Counted from the first letter of the stretch, positions 1-9,280 are shown. The stretch: DNA of 58,546 bases from an uncultured Flavobacteriaceae bacterium (GCA_938073895.1 CALJFB010000021.1:1-58546); one strand, 5' to 3'. A program made the numbers and translations. Notes: generated by a model not told the origin, from the sequence alone.

Positions 1-2760
1 AGTATCAAGTTTTCTTTTTCCAATTGCCTTAAAGTGTTTGCCATCTTTTGATACCAAGTATTCAACTTCTGTAGGGTGAAAAATCCATGCGCCTTGGTCT
101 CTTAAAAAGTTTACGGAAATTGAATTCACAGGTTTTACAGAACCCAAATCTACAATTGCGATAACATCGGTATCATGATAACCTTGCCAGCTGCCTGTTC
201 TGTAATTTTTAGTACTTCGTATGCCATCAATTAATGCATCATTGCCACCAGCGGAATATTGATTAGCAAATTCACTTTCTAAAGTAATACTAAGATTAGG
301 ATCAATTTTATAAAATGGTGTGGTTAAAAGCGGACTTTTTAAATCACCTTTTTCAGAATATAATTTCAATTTTGCATCTTTTGAAATGGTAAAAGGAGTC
401 TCATAAATTTTGAAATCAGCGTCATCAACGGCATAAAATATGTTGGCTTCTTTTTCTGAAGTCGATAACACAACTTCGGTAGCACCTCTAAACGTAATAT
501 CGCCTTTAGCAATATATGGAGAGGGTAAAATAATATGATCTGCGATTTCAGTTTTTGGTTCGTTGCCGTCTTGTGTTCCCCAAGTCGAAGGCTTGTCTGT
601 CATGTTAAATTCTAGAGAACCACCTTCAACAATTGAAGCATGCGAAAGAAATGTTTTATCTAAAGTTTTACCATTCAGTTTTACATTCTCAATATAGATA
701 TTAGTATCACTTAAATTAGTTGCGGTTATGTTGAATTGTTTACCATTTTCAAGATTAATAGTGGCTTTATCAAAAAGAGGTGTTCCAATAATATAGTCGT
801 TGCTGCCTGGAGTAACAGAATAGAATCCCATTGAACTCAAAACGTACCAAGCGCTCATTTGACCACAATCTTCGTTTCCAGAAACACCATCAGGATCATT
901 GTGATATAATTCAGTTAAAATTTGATGAACACGCTCTTGTGTTTTATAAGGTTTATTAACAAAATTATAGAGGTAAGCCATATGATGACTTGGTTCATTG
1001 CCATGTGCATATTGCCCAATTAAACCTGTAATATCCGATTGGTCGCGTCCTGAAGTTTCTGTTTTAGCCGAAAATAATTCATCGAGTTTGGCTTCTAGCT
1101 TATCTTTCCCACCGAGTAGTTTTATAAATCCTGATATATCTTGAGGGACATAAAAACTATACTGCCAAGCGTTAGCTTCGGTGTAATTAAAATTCACTTC
1201 ATACGGATCGAAAGGTGCAAACCATGTATTTCTAAAACGGCCGCGCATAAACTGCGTTTCAGGATCAAATACATTTTTATAATATTGCGCGCGTTGAATG
1301 TACGTCTTGTAATCTTCAGTTTTACCCATTGCTTCTGCCATCTGCGCAATAGTCCAATCATCATAAGCATATTCTAAAGTTTTAGAAACCGATTCACTTT
1401 CTTCATCTACCGGAATAAATCCGTATGTCTTATAAGCTTCCAATCCAAATTTATCTCTGGTCGCCGAATGTTTCATCGCTTCAAAAGCCTTTTCCGTATC
1501 ATAATTGCGAATCCCTTTTAAATAGGCATCTGCAATTACAGGAACCGCATGGTAACCAATCATACAATCCGTATAATTACCAGCTAAATCCCACATGGGC
1601 ATAATGCCACCTTCGTCATATTTGGCTAAAAAGGTATTTATAAAATCGTTGGTTTTTTCTTGCTCTATAATAGTGTATAATGGATGTGCTGCTCTGTAAG
1701 TATCCCAAAGTGAAAATACTGTGTAGTAATCGAATCCTTTAGAATTATGAATTTCTAAATCCATTCCACGATAGCGTCCATCTATATCTTGGTATAAATT
1801 TGGAGCTAACATTGTATGATATAATGATGTGTAAAAATTAGTTTTATAATCTAGGTTATTAGATTCTACCTTAATTTTATTAAGTTGTTGTTCCCATAAA
1901 TTTTGTGCATTTTTTTTAACTTGCTCAAAGGGTTGAGTTCCTATTTCTTCTTTTAGGTTTCTTTTTGCGCCTTTAATATCGACTGCAGAAATTCCTATTT
2001 TAATAATTATAGGTTCGTTTTTTGGGTTTATAAAAGTTAAAGCCGATTTTAATCCACCTTTTAGTCCTGTTTTTGGTGGCGATTGTAGTATATCCGAAAA
2101 CGGATGTGATGTTTCTAATGCAAAGTATAAGCGTTGGTCTTTTGCCCAAGCATCCGAAAAACGATAGCCTACAATTTCTGTATTAGATAGTTTGTTAATT
2201 TTAGCATCTAATACTTTATCACGATGTAGTAAATCTAAAATAACCACTTGGTTTTCTCTAGTAGGAAACGTGTATTTATGAACTCCACTTCTTTTAGAAA
2301 CCGTTAATTCTACCTTTATATTTGTACTATCTAATTGCACTTTATAATAGCCAGGTTCTGCAATTTCGTTTTCATGAGAAAAGTGAGCTTTGTAACCTTT
2401 TTTGCCATTTGCTCCATTATTAAATTCAATCTTATTTGTTGGCATTAAAAGAATATCTCCATAATCTGAAACGCCAGTTCCGCTTAAATGTGTGTGCGAA
2501 AAACCATAAATATAATCGTCTGTAAAATGATATCCAGAACAGCCATCCCAACCTTCTAAACGTGTGTCTGGACTTAATTGCATCATACCAAAAGGCATTG
2601 TTGCGCCGGGATATGTATGTCCGTGTCCACCAGTTCCAATAAATGGATTAACGTAAGAAATTAAATCTTGTGCAGTTTTAGAGGTGTTAATATCTTGATC
2701 TGATTCTGTTTTGCAGCTTACAATTAAACAGATTATTATAATAGTTAACCAAGTACGCAT
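1..2760 (-). CDS. GH92 alpha-mannosidase lipoprotein, 3' end cut by window
   Basis: Seen: a minus-strand frame open from ATG at 2760 to the window edge, at least 920 residues. It begins with a lipoprotein signal ending LIVSC (Cys16) followed by an acidic stretch that may direct surface export. Typical GH92 signatures follow: NPFIGTGGHGHTYPGA near residue 45, AHGNEPSHH near 590 and NEDCGQMSAW near 625. After about residue 720 comes a chitobiase-C-terminus-like segment (FYAVDDADFKIYETPF, about 771-786) and then an F5/8C (CBM32-like) domain around 840-920. Known: GH92 enzymes are calcium-dependent exo-alpha-mannosidases, usually about 750 residues. Inferred: the enzyme trims mannosyl chains of glycans at the cell surface, and the extra C-terminal domains bind sugar. 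Its linkage specificity cannot be read from the sequence. It is divergent from the metallophosphoesterase gene with about 118 bp between starts. Confidence 0.93.
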   Translation of the reverse strand, partial: MRTWLTIIIICLIVSCKTESDQDINTSKTAQDLISYVNPFIGTGGHGHTYPGATMPFGMMQLSPDTRLEGWDGCSGYHFTDDYIYGFSHTHLSGTGVSDYGDILLMPTNKIEFNNGANGKKGYKAHFSHENEIAEPGYYKVQLDSTNIKVELTVSKRSGVHKYTFPTRENQVVILDLLHRDKVLDAKINKLSNTEIVGYRFSDAWAKDQRLYFALETSHPFSDILQSPPKTGLKGGLKSALTFINPKNEPIIIKIGISAVDIKGAKRNLKEEIGTQPFEQVKKNAQNLWEQQLNKIKVESNNLDYKTNFYTSLYHTMLAPNLYQDIDGRYRGMDLEIHNSKGFDYYTVFSLWDTYRAAHPLYTIIEQEKTNDFINTFLAKYDEGGIMPMWDLAGNYTDCMIGYHAVPVIADAYLKGIRNYDTEKAFEAMKHSATRDKFGLEAYKTYGFIPVDEESESVSKTLEYAYDDWTIAQMAEAMGKTEDYKTYIQRAQYYKNVFDPETQFMRGRFRNTWFAPFDPYEVNFNYTEANAWQYSFYVPQDISGFIKLLGGKDKLEAKLDELFSAKTETSGRDQSDITGLIGQYAHGNEPSHHMAYLYNFVNKPYKTQERVHQILTELYHNDPDGVSGNEDCGQMSAWYVLSSMGFYSVTPGSNDYIIGTPLFDKATINLENGKQFNITATNLSDTNIYIENVKLNGKTLDKTFLSHASIVEGGSLEFNMTDKPSTWGTQDGNEPKTEIADHIILPSPYIAKGDITFRGATEVVLSTSEKEANIFYAVDDADFKIYETPFTISKDAKLKLYSEKGDLKSPLLTTPFYKIDPNLSITLESEFANQYSAGGNDALIDGIRSTKNYRTGSWQGYHDTDVIAIVDLGSVKPVNSISVNFLRDQGAWIFHPTEVEYLVSKDGKHFKAIGKRKLDT

Positions 2761-2878
2761 TGGTGGAGATTTAAAATTAAAGTTCCAAGATACTAAAAGT
2801 ATAGCTAACGCAACGTTTAACAAATTACTAAGAGAAAGTTGCTCTAAAATCTTTAATTTTGCAATCTTAATTACAGCT

Positions 2879-4177
2879 ATGTTACGTTTTATAATTCCAT
2901 TTATACTTTTATTTCTTTTAGAGTTTTATGCCTTTTTTGCTTTAAAAACCGTTACAAAAAATAAATTTGTTCTAATTGCATATTGGGTTGCCTTTGTTGT
3001 TGTACTTGGTATTGTGTATTATCAGTTTAATTTAGTACAAAAACAAAGTAGATTTAATTTAAATACAGGTTACGCTATTGCTTTGATGCTTACTTATTTT
3101 GTTCCCAAAATTTTTGTTTTTTTAGTGCTTTTTGGTGAAGATGTATTTAGATTTTTTGCAACATTAGCTAATTATTTTTCTTTAGATACATCTGTTAAAG
3201 ATGCTATTCCTTCTAGAAGAGCTTTTGTAAGTAAGATTGCTTTAGGTCTTGCAGCTATTCCATTTGCTGGGTTTTTATATGGCGTTTTTAAAGGTAAATA
3301 CGATTTTAGAGTTATAACGCAGCATATTGAATTTGATGATCTACCAGATGAATTTGACGGTTATAGAATTACTCAAATAAGCGATGTGCATTCTGGAAGT
3401 TTTGATAATATAGATAAAATTGAATATGCCATTAATCTAATTAACGAGCAAGAAAGTGATGTTATTTTGTTTACAGGAGATATGGTAAACGCAAAAGCGG
3501 AAGAAATGGATCCTTACGTTAAAATATTTAGCAAGCTAAAAGCAAAAGATGGAAAATTTTCTGTACTAGGAAATCACGATTACGGTTATTATGCTTATGA
3601 TTCTGTTGCTGATTTTGATAGTAATCACAAAAAAATTGAAGCAGTCCATAAAGCTATTGGATTCGATTTACTACAAAATGAAAATAGAACTATTAGTAGA
3701 GCAGAAGCAAAATTAAATATTTTAGGTGTAGAAAATTGGGGAGCTTCAAGGCATTTCCCAAAACGAGGCAGTCTAGAAAAGGTAACCGAAAATTTACCAA
3801 ATAATGCTTTTAATATACTAATGTCTCACGATCCATCTCATTTTGATTATAAAGAGAAAGAATTTAATAGTAAAAGAGATCGGTTTAAATTAGATACTGT
3901 AAAAGATGAAACGAATATAATTGACTTCCATAAAAAGATTCAATTAACACTTGCAGGACATACGCACGGAATGCAATTTGGTATAGAAATTCCGTTTCTA
4001 AACTTTAAATGGAGTCCTGTAAAGTACCGCTATCCAAAATGGGCTGGTTTGTATGAAGAAGCAGGAAAATATTTATATGTAAATAGAGGATTTGGTTTTT
4101 TAGCGTTTCCAGGACGTGTTGGTATTTGGCCAGAAATTACTGTTTTAGAGCTTAAAAAGCGAAATAAATTAGCTTAA
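2879..4177 (+). CDS. Membrane-anchored metallophosphoesterase (YkuE/YaeI-like)
   Basis: A protein of 432 residues with two or three N-terminal membrane segments (about 4-22, 30-50, 64-86) and another hydrophobic stretch at 119-137 after an RR pair (SRRAFVSK). The C-terminal calcineurin-like domain carries all metal-binding motifs: DVH at 169-171, GD at 200-201, GNHD at 231-234, a lone His in MSHDPSH near 317, and GHTHG at 360-364. Members of this family hydrolyse phosphodiesters such as UDP-diacylglucosamine or phospholipids; the substrate here is unknown. I chose ATG at 2879 rather than the upstream start at 2711. The longer form overlaps the divergent GH92 start by 50 bp and adds a stretch with no family-like features, while 2879 starts directly at the first membrane helix. 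The active site probably faces the periplasm. Confidence 0.88.
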   Translation: MLRFIIPFILLFLLEFYAFFALKTVTKNKFVLIAYWVAFVVVLGIVYYQFNLVQKQSRFNLNTGYAIALMLTYFVPKIFVFLVLFGEDVFRFFATLANYFSLDTSVKDAIPSRRAFVSKIALGLAAIPFAGFLYGVFKGKYDFRVITQHIEFDDLPDEFDGYRITQISDVHSGSFDNIDKIEYAINLINEQESDVILFTGDMVNAKAEEMDPYVKIFSKLKAKDGKFSVLGNHDYGYYAYDSVADFDSNHKKIEAVHKAIGFDLLQNENRTISRAEAKLNILGVENWGASRHFPKRGSLEKVTENLPNNAFNILMSHDPSHFDYKEKEFNSKRDRFKLDTVKDETNIIDFHKKIQLTLAGHTHGMQFGIEIPFLNFKWSPVKYRYPKWAGLYEEAGKYLYVNRGFGFLAFPGRVGIWPEITVLELKKRNKLA

Positions 4178-4273
4178 ACCCCTGAAAATTGTTAATATTT
4201 AATCAACTTTTAAAGCTATTTTAAAAAAAAGCTTAATATTGTAGTATAAATATAGTTCTAAAATTTTTGTTTT

Positions 4274-4570
4274 ATGTCAAAATTTGGAGAGTTAATAGAT
4301 GTAAAAATTCCAGTATTATTAAGTTTTTACACAGATTGGAGTGATAAATCTACAGCTATGCATCCTATTCTTAGAGAGGTTGCAGCAGCTTTAGGCAATA
4401 AAGCTAAAGTGATTAAGATTGATGTTGATAAAAATAAAGAATTATCTGAAGCATTAAAGGTTAAAGATTTGCCTTCGCTAATTATTTATATGAATGGCGA
4501 AATGCAATGGCGCCAAAGTGGCCAATTAGATGCCAATACTTTAATTACTAAGCTAAAGTATTACGCTTAA
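4274..4570 (+). CDS. Thioredoxin-fold protein lacking the CxxC active site
   Basis: A 98-residue single-domain thioredoxin fold without signal peptide. The strand-helix pattern is normal: VLLSFYTDW, then a helix ending PILREVA, then KAKVIKIDVDKNKEL, a cis-Pro region at DLPSLIIY and a final helix. Where thioredoxins have WCGPC this protein has WSDKS, so both redox cysteines are replaced by serine and there is no cysteine elsewhere. It therefore cannot act as a dithiol oxidoreductase. Similar Cys-less forms occur in other flavobacteria as far as I recall, which suggests a kept structural or binding role. It is convergent with the deacetylase gene, and the stop codons overlap by 4 bp. Confidence 0.85.
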   Translation: MSKFGELIDVKIPVLLSFYTDWSDKSTAMHPILREVAAALGNKAKVIKIDVDKNKELSEALKVKDLPSLIIYMNGEMQWRQSGQLDANTLITKLKYYA

Positions 4571-5205
4571 AGTGCTTTAAATAGGTATCCTTTATTGTTA
4601 TAGTGTTCTAATATTCTTGGTAAGATATATTCTAAATGTTTTGATGCTTTTAGGCTATCGTGCATTACTATAATATCGCCTTGTTTTGCTTTTAAAGCAA
4701 ACTTTAAACAGTTTTGTTTGGTGTATTTGCTTTCCCAATCGAAACTTAAAACAGACCACATTATAATTTTATAACCTAATTTTTGTAATTTTTTTCCTTG
4801 ATTAGATTTGAGTTGCCCAAATGGTGGACGAAATAGTTTAGTTTTTGTATTTAAATTACTGTGTTTTTTAATGCTGAGGTTGCAAGCTTCAATATCTTCT
4901 ATATAGTTTTTTAGAGGCGTTTTTAAACCTTTAACATGATTTTGACTATGGTTTCCAATGGTATGCCCATTTTGAATAATATTATGGAATAAGTCAGGAT
5001 GTTTTTCAATGTTATTGCCAATGCAAAAAAAGGTTGCTTTAGCATTGTAATTTTTTAATTGTTGTAAAACCCAAGTAGTTATTTTTGGTGTAGGTCCATC
5101 GTCGAAAGTAAGGTATAGTACTTTTTTAGACGTTGGTTTTTTCCAAGTGTAATTAGAAAAAAACCAACGTACCAAATAAGGTGTTTTTGATGGAATAAAC
5201 TTCAA
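4567..5205 (-). CDS. Polysaccharide deacetylase (NodB domain, CE4)
   Basis: A 212-residue NodB homology domain with all five CE4 motifs: TFDDGP at 33-38 (catalytic base and metal Asp), HSQNH at 86-90 (metal histidines), RPPFG at 126-130, a W-S-V-x-x-F-D-W stretch near 155, and VMHD near 180. The family removes N- or O-acetyl groups from chitin-like, peptidoglycan or exopolysaccharide chains. No signal peptide or membrane helix is visible, so location is uncertain. The start is TTG at 5205, one base after the stop of the DUF2723 gene upstream in the same direction, which indicates translational coupling and a two-gene operon. The natural substrate is unknown. Confidence 0.9.
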   Translation of the reverse strand: MKFIPSKTPYLVRWFFSNYTWKKPTSKKVLYLTFDDGPTPKITTWVLQQLKNYNAKATFFCIGNNIEKHPDLFHNIIQNGHTIGNHSQNHVKGLKTPLKNYIEDIEACNLSIKKHSNLNTKTKLFRPPFGQLKSNQGKKLQKLGYKIIMWSVLSFDWESKYTKQNCLKFALKAKQGDIIVMHDSLKASKHLEYILPRILEHYNNKGYLFKAL

Positions 5206-5206
5206 T

Positions 5207-8200
5207 TTATTCAGGGTTTAATCCAGAAAAGGTGTCAATAGTTTTTTCTATATCACGTTCTTCTCTGCTGTTGTATTCTGGCTCTTCTTCGCCTTGATAA
5301 AAGTGCTTAAATAAGCCTAGATAGTTATTGAATATTAGAGATTCTTTTTGAGCAAAGTCTTTGTCGTAATCAATTAAAACATCAATGAGAGCTTTATAAC
5401 GTTCAATATCTGTTAGTATTTCAGTAAAATTCTTTTCTTGATTTTCTATAGTTAATTCACTGTAATAAGTTAAGCTTTCTTGATATTTAACGGCAACATC
5501 TTTAAATAATTGCTGTGCTTTATCTTTGGCTTCAACTTCGTAATACGCATTAATATAAGGTTCTAATAAGGTATAGTATCCAAATTGATTTACGGGCATA
5601 TTTGCCATAGCTATGTCTGCTATTTCTTCGGCTTTTTTAGGTTGTTCCTCGTTTATTAAAGTTTCTATTAATCTGGCTAAATTTCCTCTATATGTAATAG
5701 AGTTTCGTCTTGTTTCAATATCGTGATAAATATCTTTACTGCCGCTATTTCCCCAGTCCCAAGATTTAACCATGCTGTACATTAGTTCGCTATCTACACG
5801 ACCCATATCAAAAGGGTTAGCTTTGTCCACAGGACTTTTAATTGGAACCAATTTGTAAACCATTCCGTCTAGTTGTAAATAGTCTTTCATCCAAATATAA
5901 TCTTCGTTACTAAATGCGCCGCCAGTAAAGTATAAAGGTCTTTCCCAATTATTATTTGCTACAATATCTAGCATTAATAAACGGTTTTTATATATGGCAT
6001 TGTCTGTAATCTTAACATCTAGAAATGGTAATATTTTGTCTGCATCTTTTGCTTTTACAATACCACTTTTAAGTACTTCGGTTTTACTTACTGGGATTCT
6101 AATATTTTCTGTTGGGAAATAATTAGAATTAAGGTAGTGTTCTGGGTAATAAGATGGATCTTCACCTTTTAGAACTAATGCGTGTTTATATTTTGTCTTT
6201 GGATTATCACTAGATATAAAATTCATAAAAGTCTTTATATCTAATGTATCTGGTCCCATTAAATTTTTAAGTATTACATCTCTTGTGCCATGTTTATATT
6301 TATTGTGCGTTAAGCTAGACGGAATTGGATCGCTATCGTAAGCTTTACGTTTCATTTGGTCTATGTACCAATCTGTTTGGAATAGGCTTGTGTTTACTAC
6401 ACGAACATCTGTACGGTAACCTTCAATTTCTTGAGCATACCATAAGGCAAATGTATCGTTATCACCTATGGAGAATAAAATGGCATTTTTCTCGCAAGAG
6501 CCTAAATATTTCTTAGCCATAGCTAAAGCAGTATATTTCCCAGATCTATCGTGGTCGTTCCAATTGTTTGAAATTAGGATTGTAGGCACTAGAAGAAAAC
6601 AAATTATTGGCACTATTGGTGCTAAAAATTTTGTAGATACATATGTCTTTAAGGTATCGTAAATGGCGTAAACTCCAATTCCTATCCAAAGCGCAAAAAC
6701 ATAGAATGACCCTACTACAGAGTAGTCACGTTCTCTTGGCTCAAATGGTCTTACGTTGGTGTATACTTGTATGGCTATACCTGTAAAAAGGAAAAATACC
6801 AGCATAACCCAAAATAGTTTTTTGTTTTTATTTAAAACGAAAAAGAATCCAATTAGCCCTAAAATAAAAGGTAAGAAATAGTAGGTGTTTCTTGCTTTAT
6901 TATTTTTTACATCGCTAGGTAAATTATTTTGAGATTGTCCTAAATGTATAGAATCTATGGCGTTAATACCACTTATCCAATTTCCATGATTGTCGTATCT
7001 ACCTTGAATATCGTCTTGTCTTCCTGTAAAATTCCACATAAAATAACGCCAATACATATAGCCTAATTGGTATTCAAACATATATGATATGTTTTGTGCT
7101 AAAGTTGGTTTCTCTATATCTATATATTGGCTAAATTGTTTTAGGAATGCTAAATAGTCTTCATAATCTATTTGACCTTTAGCGACTTTATTTTTAAACT
7201 GAGAAATTGGTTTTCTAAGTTCGTTTTCCATCTGGAAATCTGGTTTTAATTTAAAATTTAAATAACCAGTAAATAACATGTAGTTTTCAGCATTATCTGC
7301 ACTCCACATTCTTGGTAGGATAGAAGCTTGTTCTGAATTAAAGTTTTGCTTTGTGTTTTTCCAATTGTTTACAATAATATATTTTCCTGCTTTTTCGTCT
7401 TTTTCGTATTTAGGTTTATCATTAACATAAGGTTGGTTTTCGTCTAAGCCAGTAAATTGTTCAGTAAATAGTGGCCCGTAAAACAAATGTGTTTCAGGAT
7501 ATTGTTCAAGATTGTAATAGGCTAGTAGTTCTCTAGCGCTAGATGGATTATTTTCGTTAATTACAACATTAGCATTTGCTCTAATAGGTAGCATTAACCA
7601 AGTAGATGATCCTATGATTACAAATAATAAACATAAGATTCCTGTATTGTAGTGTATTAATCCTTTTTCTCTAGTGTATTTTAATCCAAAATAAAAACCA
7701 GCTAATAATAATAGTCCAGCAATAACACTTCCAGTATTAAAGGGTAAACCAATTTGGTTAATAAAAAATAACTCAAGCATGCTAAAGTATCTTAATACAT
7801 TAGGAAACATAAGTTTGAAAACGAATAATAATATTGCTACAGATACTATGTTAGCTACAATAAAGTTCTTAACGGTAATAGTCTTGTAATTCCTAAAGTA
7901 GTAAATTAACCCAATGGCTGGAATAGTTAATAAGCCCATAAAGTGAATCCCAAAAGATAAACCAATTACAAATGCAATTAATATTAACCACTTGTTTCCT
8001 CTTCCTTTATCCATGTCTTTGTCCCAGCGCAAACCTAAGTAGAACATTAAGGACATAATAAATGTTGCCATGGCATATACTTCAGTTTCTGCGGCATTAA
8101 ACCAAAACGTATCTGTAAAGCCAAAAGCTAAAGCACCAACAAAAGCACTTCCTAAAGTTATAATAGTCTGATTTTTAGAAATAGTATCTTCATCAAAACC

Positions 8201-8521
8201 TTTTATCTTAAAAATTAGTAAAACAATAGACCAAAAAAGAAATAGAACAACAAAAGCACTAGAAATAGCACTCATCATATTCATAATAAATCCTATTTGA
8301 TTAGCCTCTACAGCAAAAATTGAGAAAACAGCTCCAAGCATTTGATATAAAGGTGCTCCTGGTGGATGACCAACTTGTAACTTAGAAGATGTTAAAATAT
8401 ATTCTCCTGCATCCCAGAAGCTAACAGTAGGTTCCACAGTAAGTCCAAAGACTATTGTAGCAATAATAAAGGCAAACCAACCAATAATTTGATTGTATTT
8501 ATTAAACGTTTTAGTACTCAT
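5207..8521 (-). CDS. DUF2723 polytopic membrane protein, GT-C / O-mannosyltransferase-like
   Basis: A protein of 1104 residues. The first 650 or so hold about 12 membrane helices, and the last 400 form a soluble region with helical (TPR-like) character near the C terminus. After helix 1 there is an acidic loop, SFWDAGEY at 34-41, and then GHPPGAP at 51-57. This placement matches GT-C glycosyltransferases, whose catalytic acidic residue lies in the first extracytoplasmic loop. Known: DUF2723 is shared with human TMEM260, reported as a protein O-mannosyltransferase, and Bacteroidota have general protein O-glycosylation. Inferred: it transfers a sugar, possibly mannose, from a lipid carrier to exported proteins. 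It heads an operon with the deacetylase. Identity as DUF2723 is firm; the activity is not. Confidence 0.85.
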   Translation of the reverse strand: MSTKTFNKYNQIIGWFAFIIATIVFGLTVEPTVSFWDAGEYILTSSKLQVGHPPGAPLYQMLGAVFSIFAVEANQIGFIMNMMSAISSAFVVLFLFWSIVLLIFKIKGFDEDTISKNQTIITLGSAFVGALAFGFTDTFWFNAAETEVYAMATFIMSLMFYLGLRWDKDMDKGRGNKWLILIAFVIGLSFGIHFMGLLTIPAIGLIYYFRNYKTITVKNFIVANIVSVAILLFVFKLMFPNVLRYFSMLELFFINQIGLPFNTGSVIAGLLLLAGFYFGLKYTREKGLIHYNTGILCLLFVIIGSSTWLMLPIRANANVVINENNPSSARELLAYYNLEQYPETHLFYGPLFTEQFTGLDENQPYVNDKPKYEKDEKAGKYIIVNNWKNTKQNFNSEQASILPRMWSADNAENYMLFTGYLNFKLKPDFQMENELRKPISQFKNKVAKGQIDYEDYLAFLKQFSQYIDIEKPTLAQNISYMFEYQLGYMYWRYFMWNFTGRQDDIQGRYDNHGNWISGINAIDSIHLGQSQNNLPSDVKNNKARNTYYFLPFILGLIGFFFVLNKNKKLFWVMLVFFLFTGIAIQVYTNVRPFEPRERDYSVVGSFYVFALWIGIGVYAIYDTLKTYVSTKFLAPIVPIICFLLVPTILISNNWNDHDRSGKYTALAMAKKYLGSCEKNAILFSIGDNDTFALWYAQEIEGYRTDVRVVNTSLFQTDWYIDQMKRKAYDSDPIPSSLTHNKYKHGTRDVILKNLMGPDTLDIKTFMNFISSDNPKTKYKHALVLKGEDPSYYPEHYLNSNYFPTENIRIPVSKTEVLKSGIVKAKDADKILPFLDVKITDNAIYKNRLLMLDIVANNNWERPLYFTGGAFSNEDYIWMKDYLQLDGMVYKLVPIKSPVDKANPFDMGRVDSELMYSMVKSWDWGNSGSKDIYHDIETRRNSITYRGNLARLIETLINEEQPKKAEEIADIAMANMPVNQFGYYTLLEPYINAYYEVEAKDKAQQLFKDVAVKYQESLTYYSELTIENQEKNFTEILTDIERYKALIDVLIDYDKDFAQKESLIFNNYLGLFKHFYQGEEEPEYNSREERDIEKTIDTFSGLNPE

Positions 8522-8621
8522 AAGTGGTTTTTTTCTGAATAGCGAATTTAATAATAAATATTACAATTAGATTGTTTTTGTGATAACGTTAAAACTTTTT
8601 TAATATTTTATTTAAAAAAAG

Positions 8622-8652
8622 TTTGTGTAAGTGAAACTTTTATCTAAATTTG
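8622..8652 (+). promoter_or_regulatory. Promoter of tRNA-Gln
   Basis: TTTG (8622-8625), a 19-bp spacer, then TAAATTTG (8645-8652). This is an excellent match to the Bacteroidota housekeeping consensus TTTG-N19-TAnnTTTG. Transcription should start about 10 bases before the tRNA. Confidence 0.75.
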
Positions 8653-8669
8653 CACTCTCAATGTCAGAA

Positions 8670-8742
8670 TGGCCTATGGTGTAACTGGTAACACGTCAGT
8701 TTTTGGTACTGAAGAGTCTAGGTTCGAGACCTAGTGGGCCAA
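8670..8742 (+). tRNA. trnQ: tRNA-Gln (anticodon TTG)
   Basis: The cloverleaf can be drawn by eye. The acceptor TGGCCTA pairs with TGGGCCA, with one T-G wobble. The D arm contains the GG of CTGGTAAC. The anticodon stem TCAGT/ACTGA encloses loop TTTTGGT (8701-8707) with anticodon TTG at 8703-8705. The T arm CTAGG/CCTAG encloses TTCGAGA. The first base T and a T1-A72 pair are typical of bacterial tRNA-Gln. The 3' CCA is not encoded (AAC follows) and must be added after transcription. The gene is monocistronic, with its own promoter and terminator. Confidence 0.95.
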
Positions 8743-8748
8743 CAAGAC

Positions 8749-8782
8749 AAACCCTAATACAGAAATGTGTTAGGGTTTTTTA
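8749..8782 (+). terminator. Intrinsic terminator after tRNA-Gln
   Basis: The 12-bp stem AACCCTAATACA / TGTGTTAGGGTT (one T-G pair) with loop GAAA is followed by a run of T. It begins a few bases after the tRNA 3' end. Confidence 0.85.
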
Positions 8783-9249
8783 TTTTCTGTATTTTTCATC
8801 AAAAAAAATCAGTTATTTCTAAGTCGAAAAAATCTTTTTAAATTATTAAAAGTATAAATAAGATCTTTTTTTAAGTGATTTATTATCTATTAGCTTTAAC
8901 TTCTATTAAAAGAAAGAATAATATTTTTTCTAACACGTGTGCTAATGTCAATTAAATTATAGCAAGTGTTTGTATGGAAAGCTTACTGTGCATTATTAAT
9001 ACTATTCTTATTTTAAATATTTAAACTTCAAATTGTTGTGCTTATAACTGTTCTGTTTTAGAGTAGATGTAGTGTCTGTTTTAGTGCTTTTTTTGTTCTT
9101 TGTTTAATGTTTTTTAGTCATTATTAGGTGTTTGTCTAGGCGCTTTTATAAAAATTCTAGGTATTCGTTTTTTTTATAAAAATGAACATGGTTTAGGTGT
9201 TCTTAAAATTATTGAGAATTAAAAGGTTATGATTTTCAATAAAAAAGTT
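8783..9249. other. AT-rich intergenic stretch, no gene seen
   Basis: About 470 bp between the tRNA terminator and the rimP promoter. I find no ORF above about 20 codons with family-like content, no tRNA-like fold and no strong hairpin. A short palindrome with core ACACGTGT lies near 8934. A small RNA cannot be excluded. Confidence 0.5.
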
Positions 9250-9257
9250 TATATTTG
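9250..9257 (+). promoter_or_regulatory. Putative -7 element of the rimP-nusA-infB operon
   Basis: TATATTTG fits TAnnTTTG exactly. A good -33 TTTG is not present at the 19-bp spacing, so the site is supported by the -7 element and its position only. Predicted transcription start is near 9264, giving a leader of about 57 nt that contains the hairpin at 9281-9310. Confidence 0.5.
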
Positions 9258-9280
9258 CAGAGTTGTAAGAAATCTATAGC

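Noticed and set aside
2711-2878. Longer N terminus for the metallophosphoesterase from ATG 2711
   Set aside because: It overlaps the divergent GH92 start by 50 bp and adds 56 residues with no family-like content. ATG 2879 begins directly at the first membrane helix.
8670-8742. tRNA-Gln as an integration (att) site
   Set aside because: I see no duplicated tRNA 3' fragment or integrase gene in the window.
8930-8946. Palindrome with core ACACGTGT as an operator
   Set aside because: A single short palindrome far from any start codon, without a second copy in the window. Chance is a sufficient explanation.
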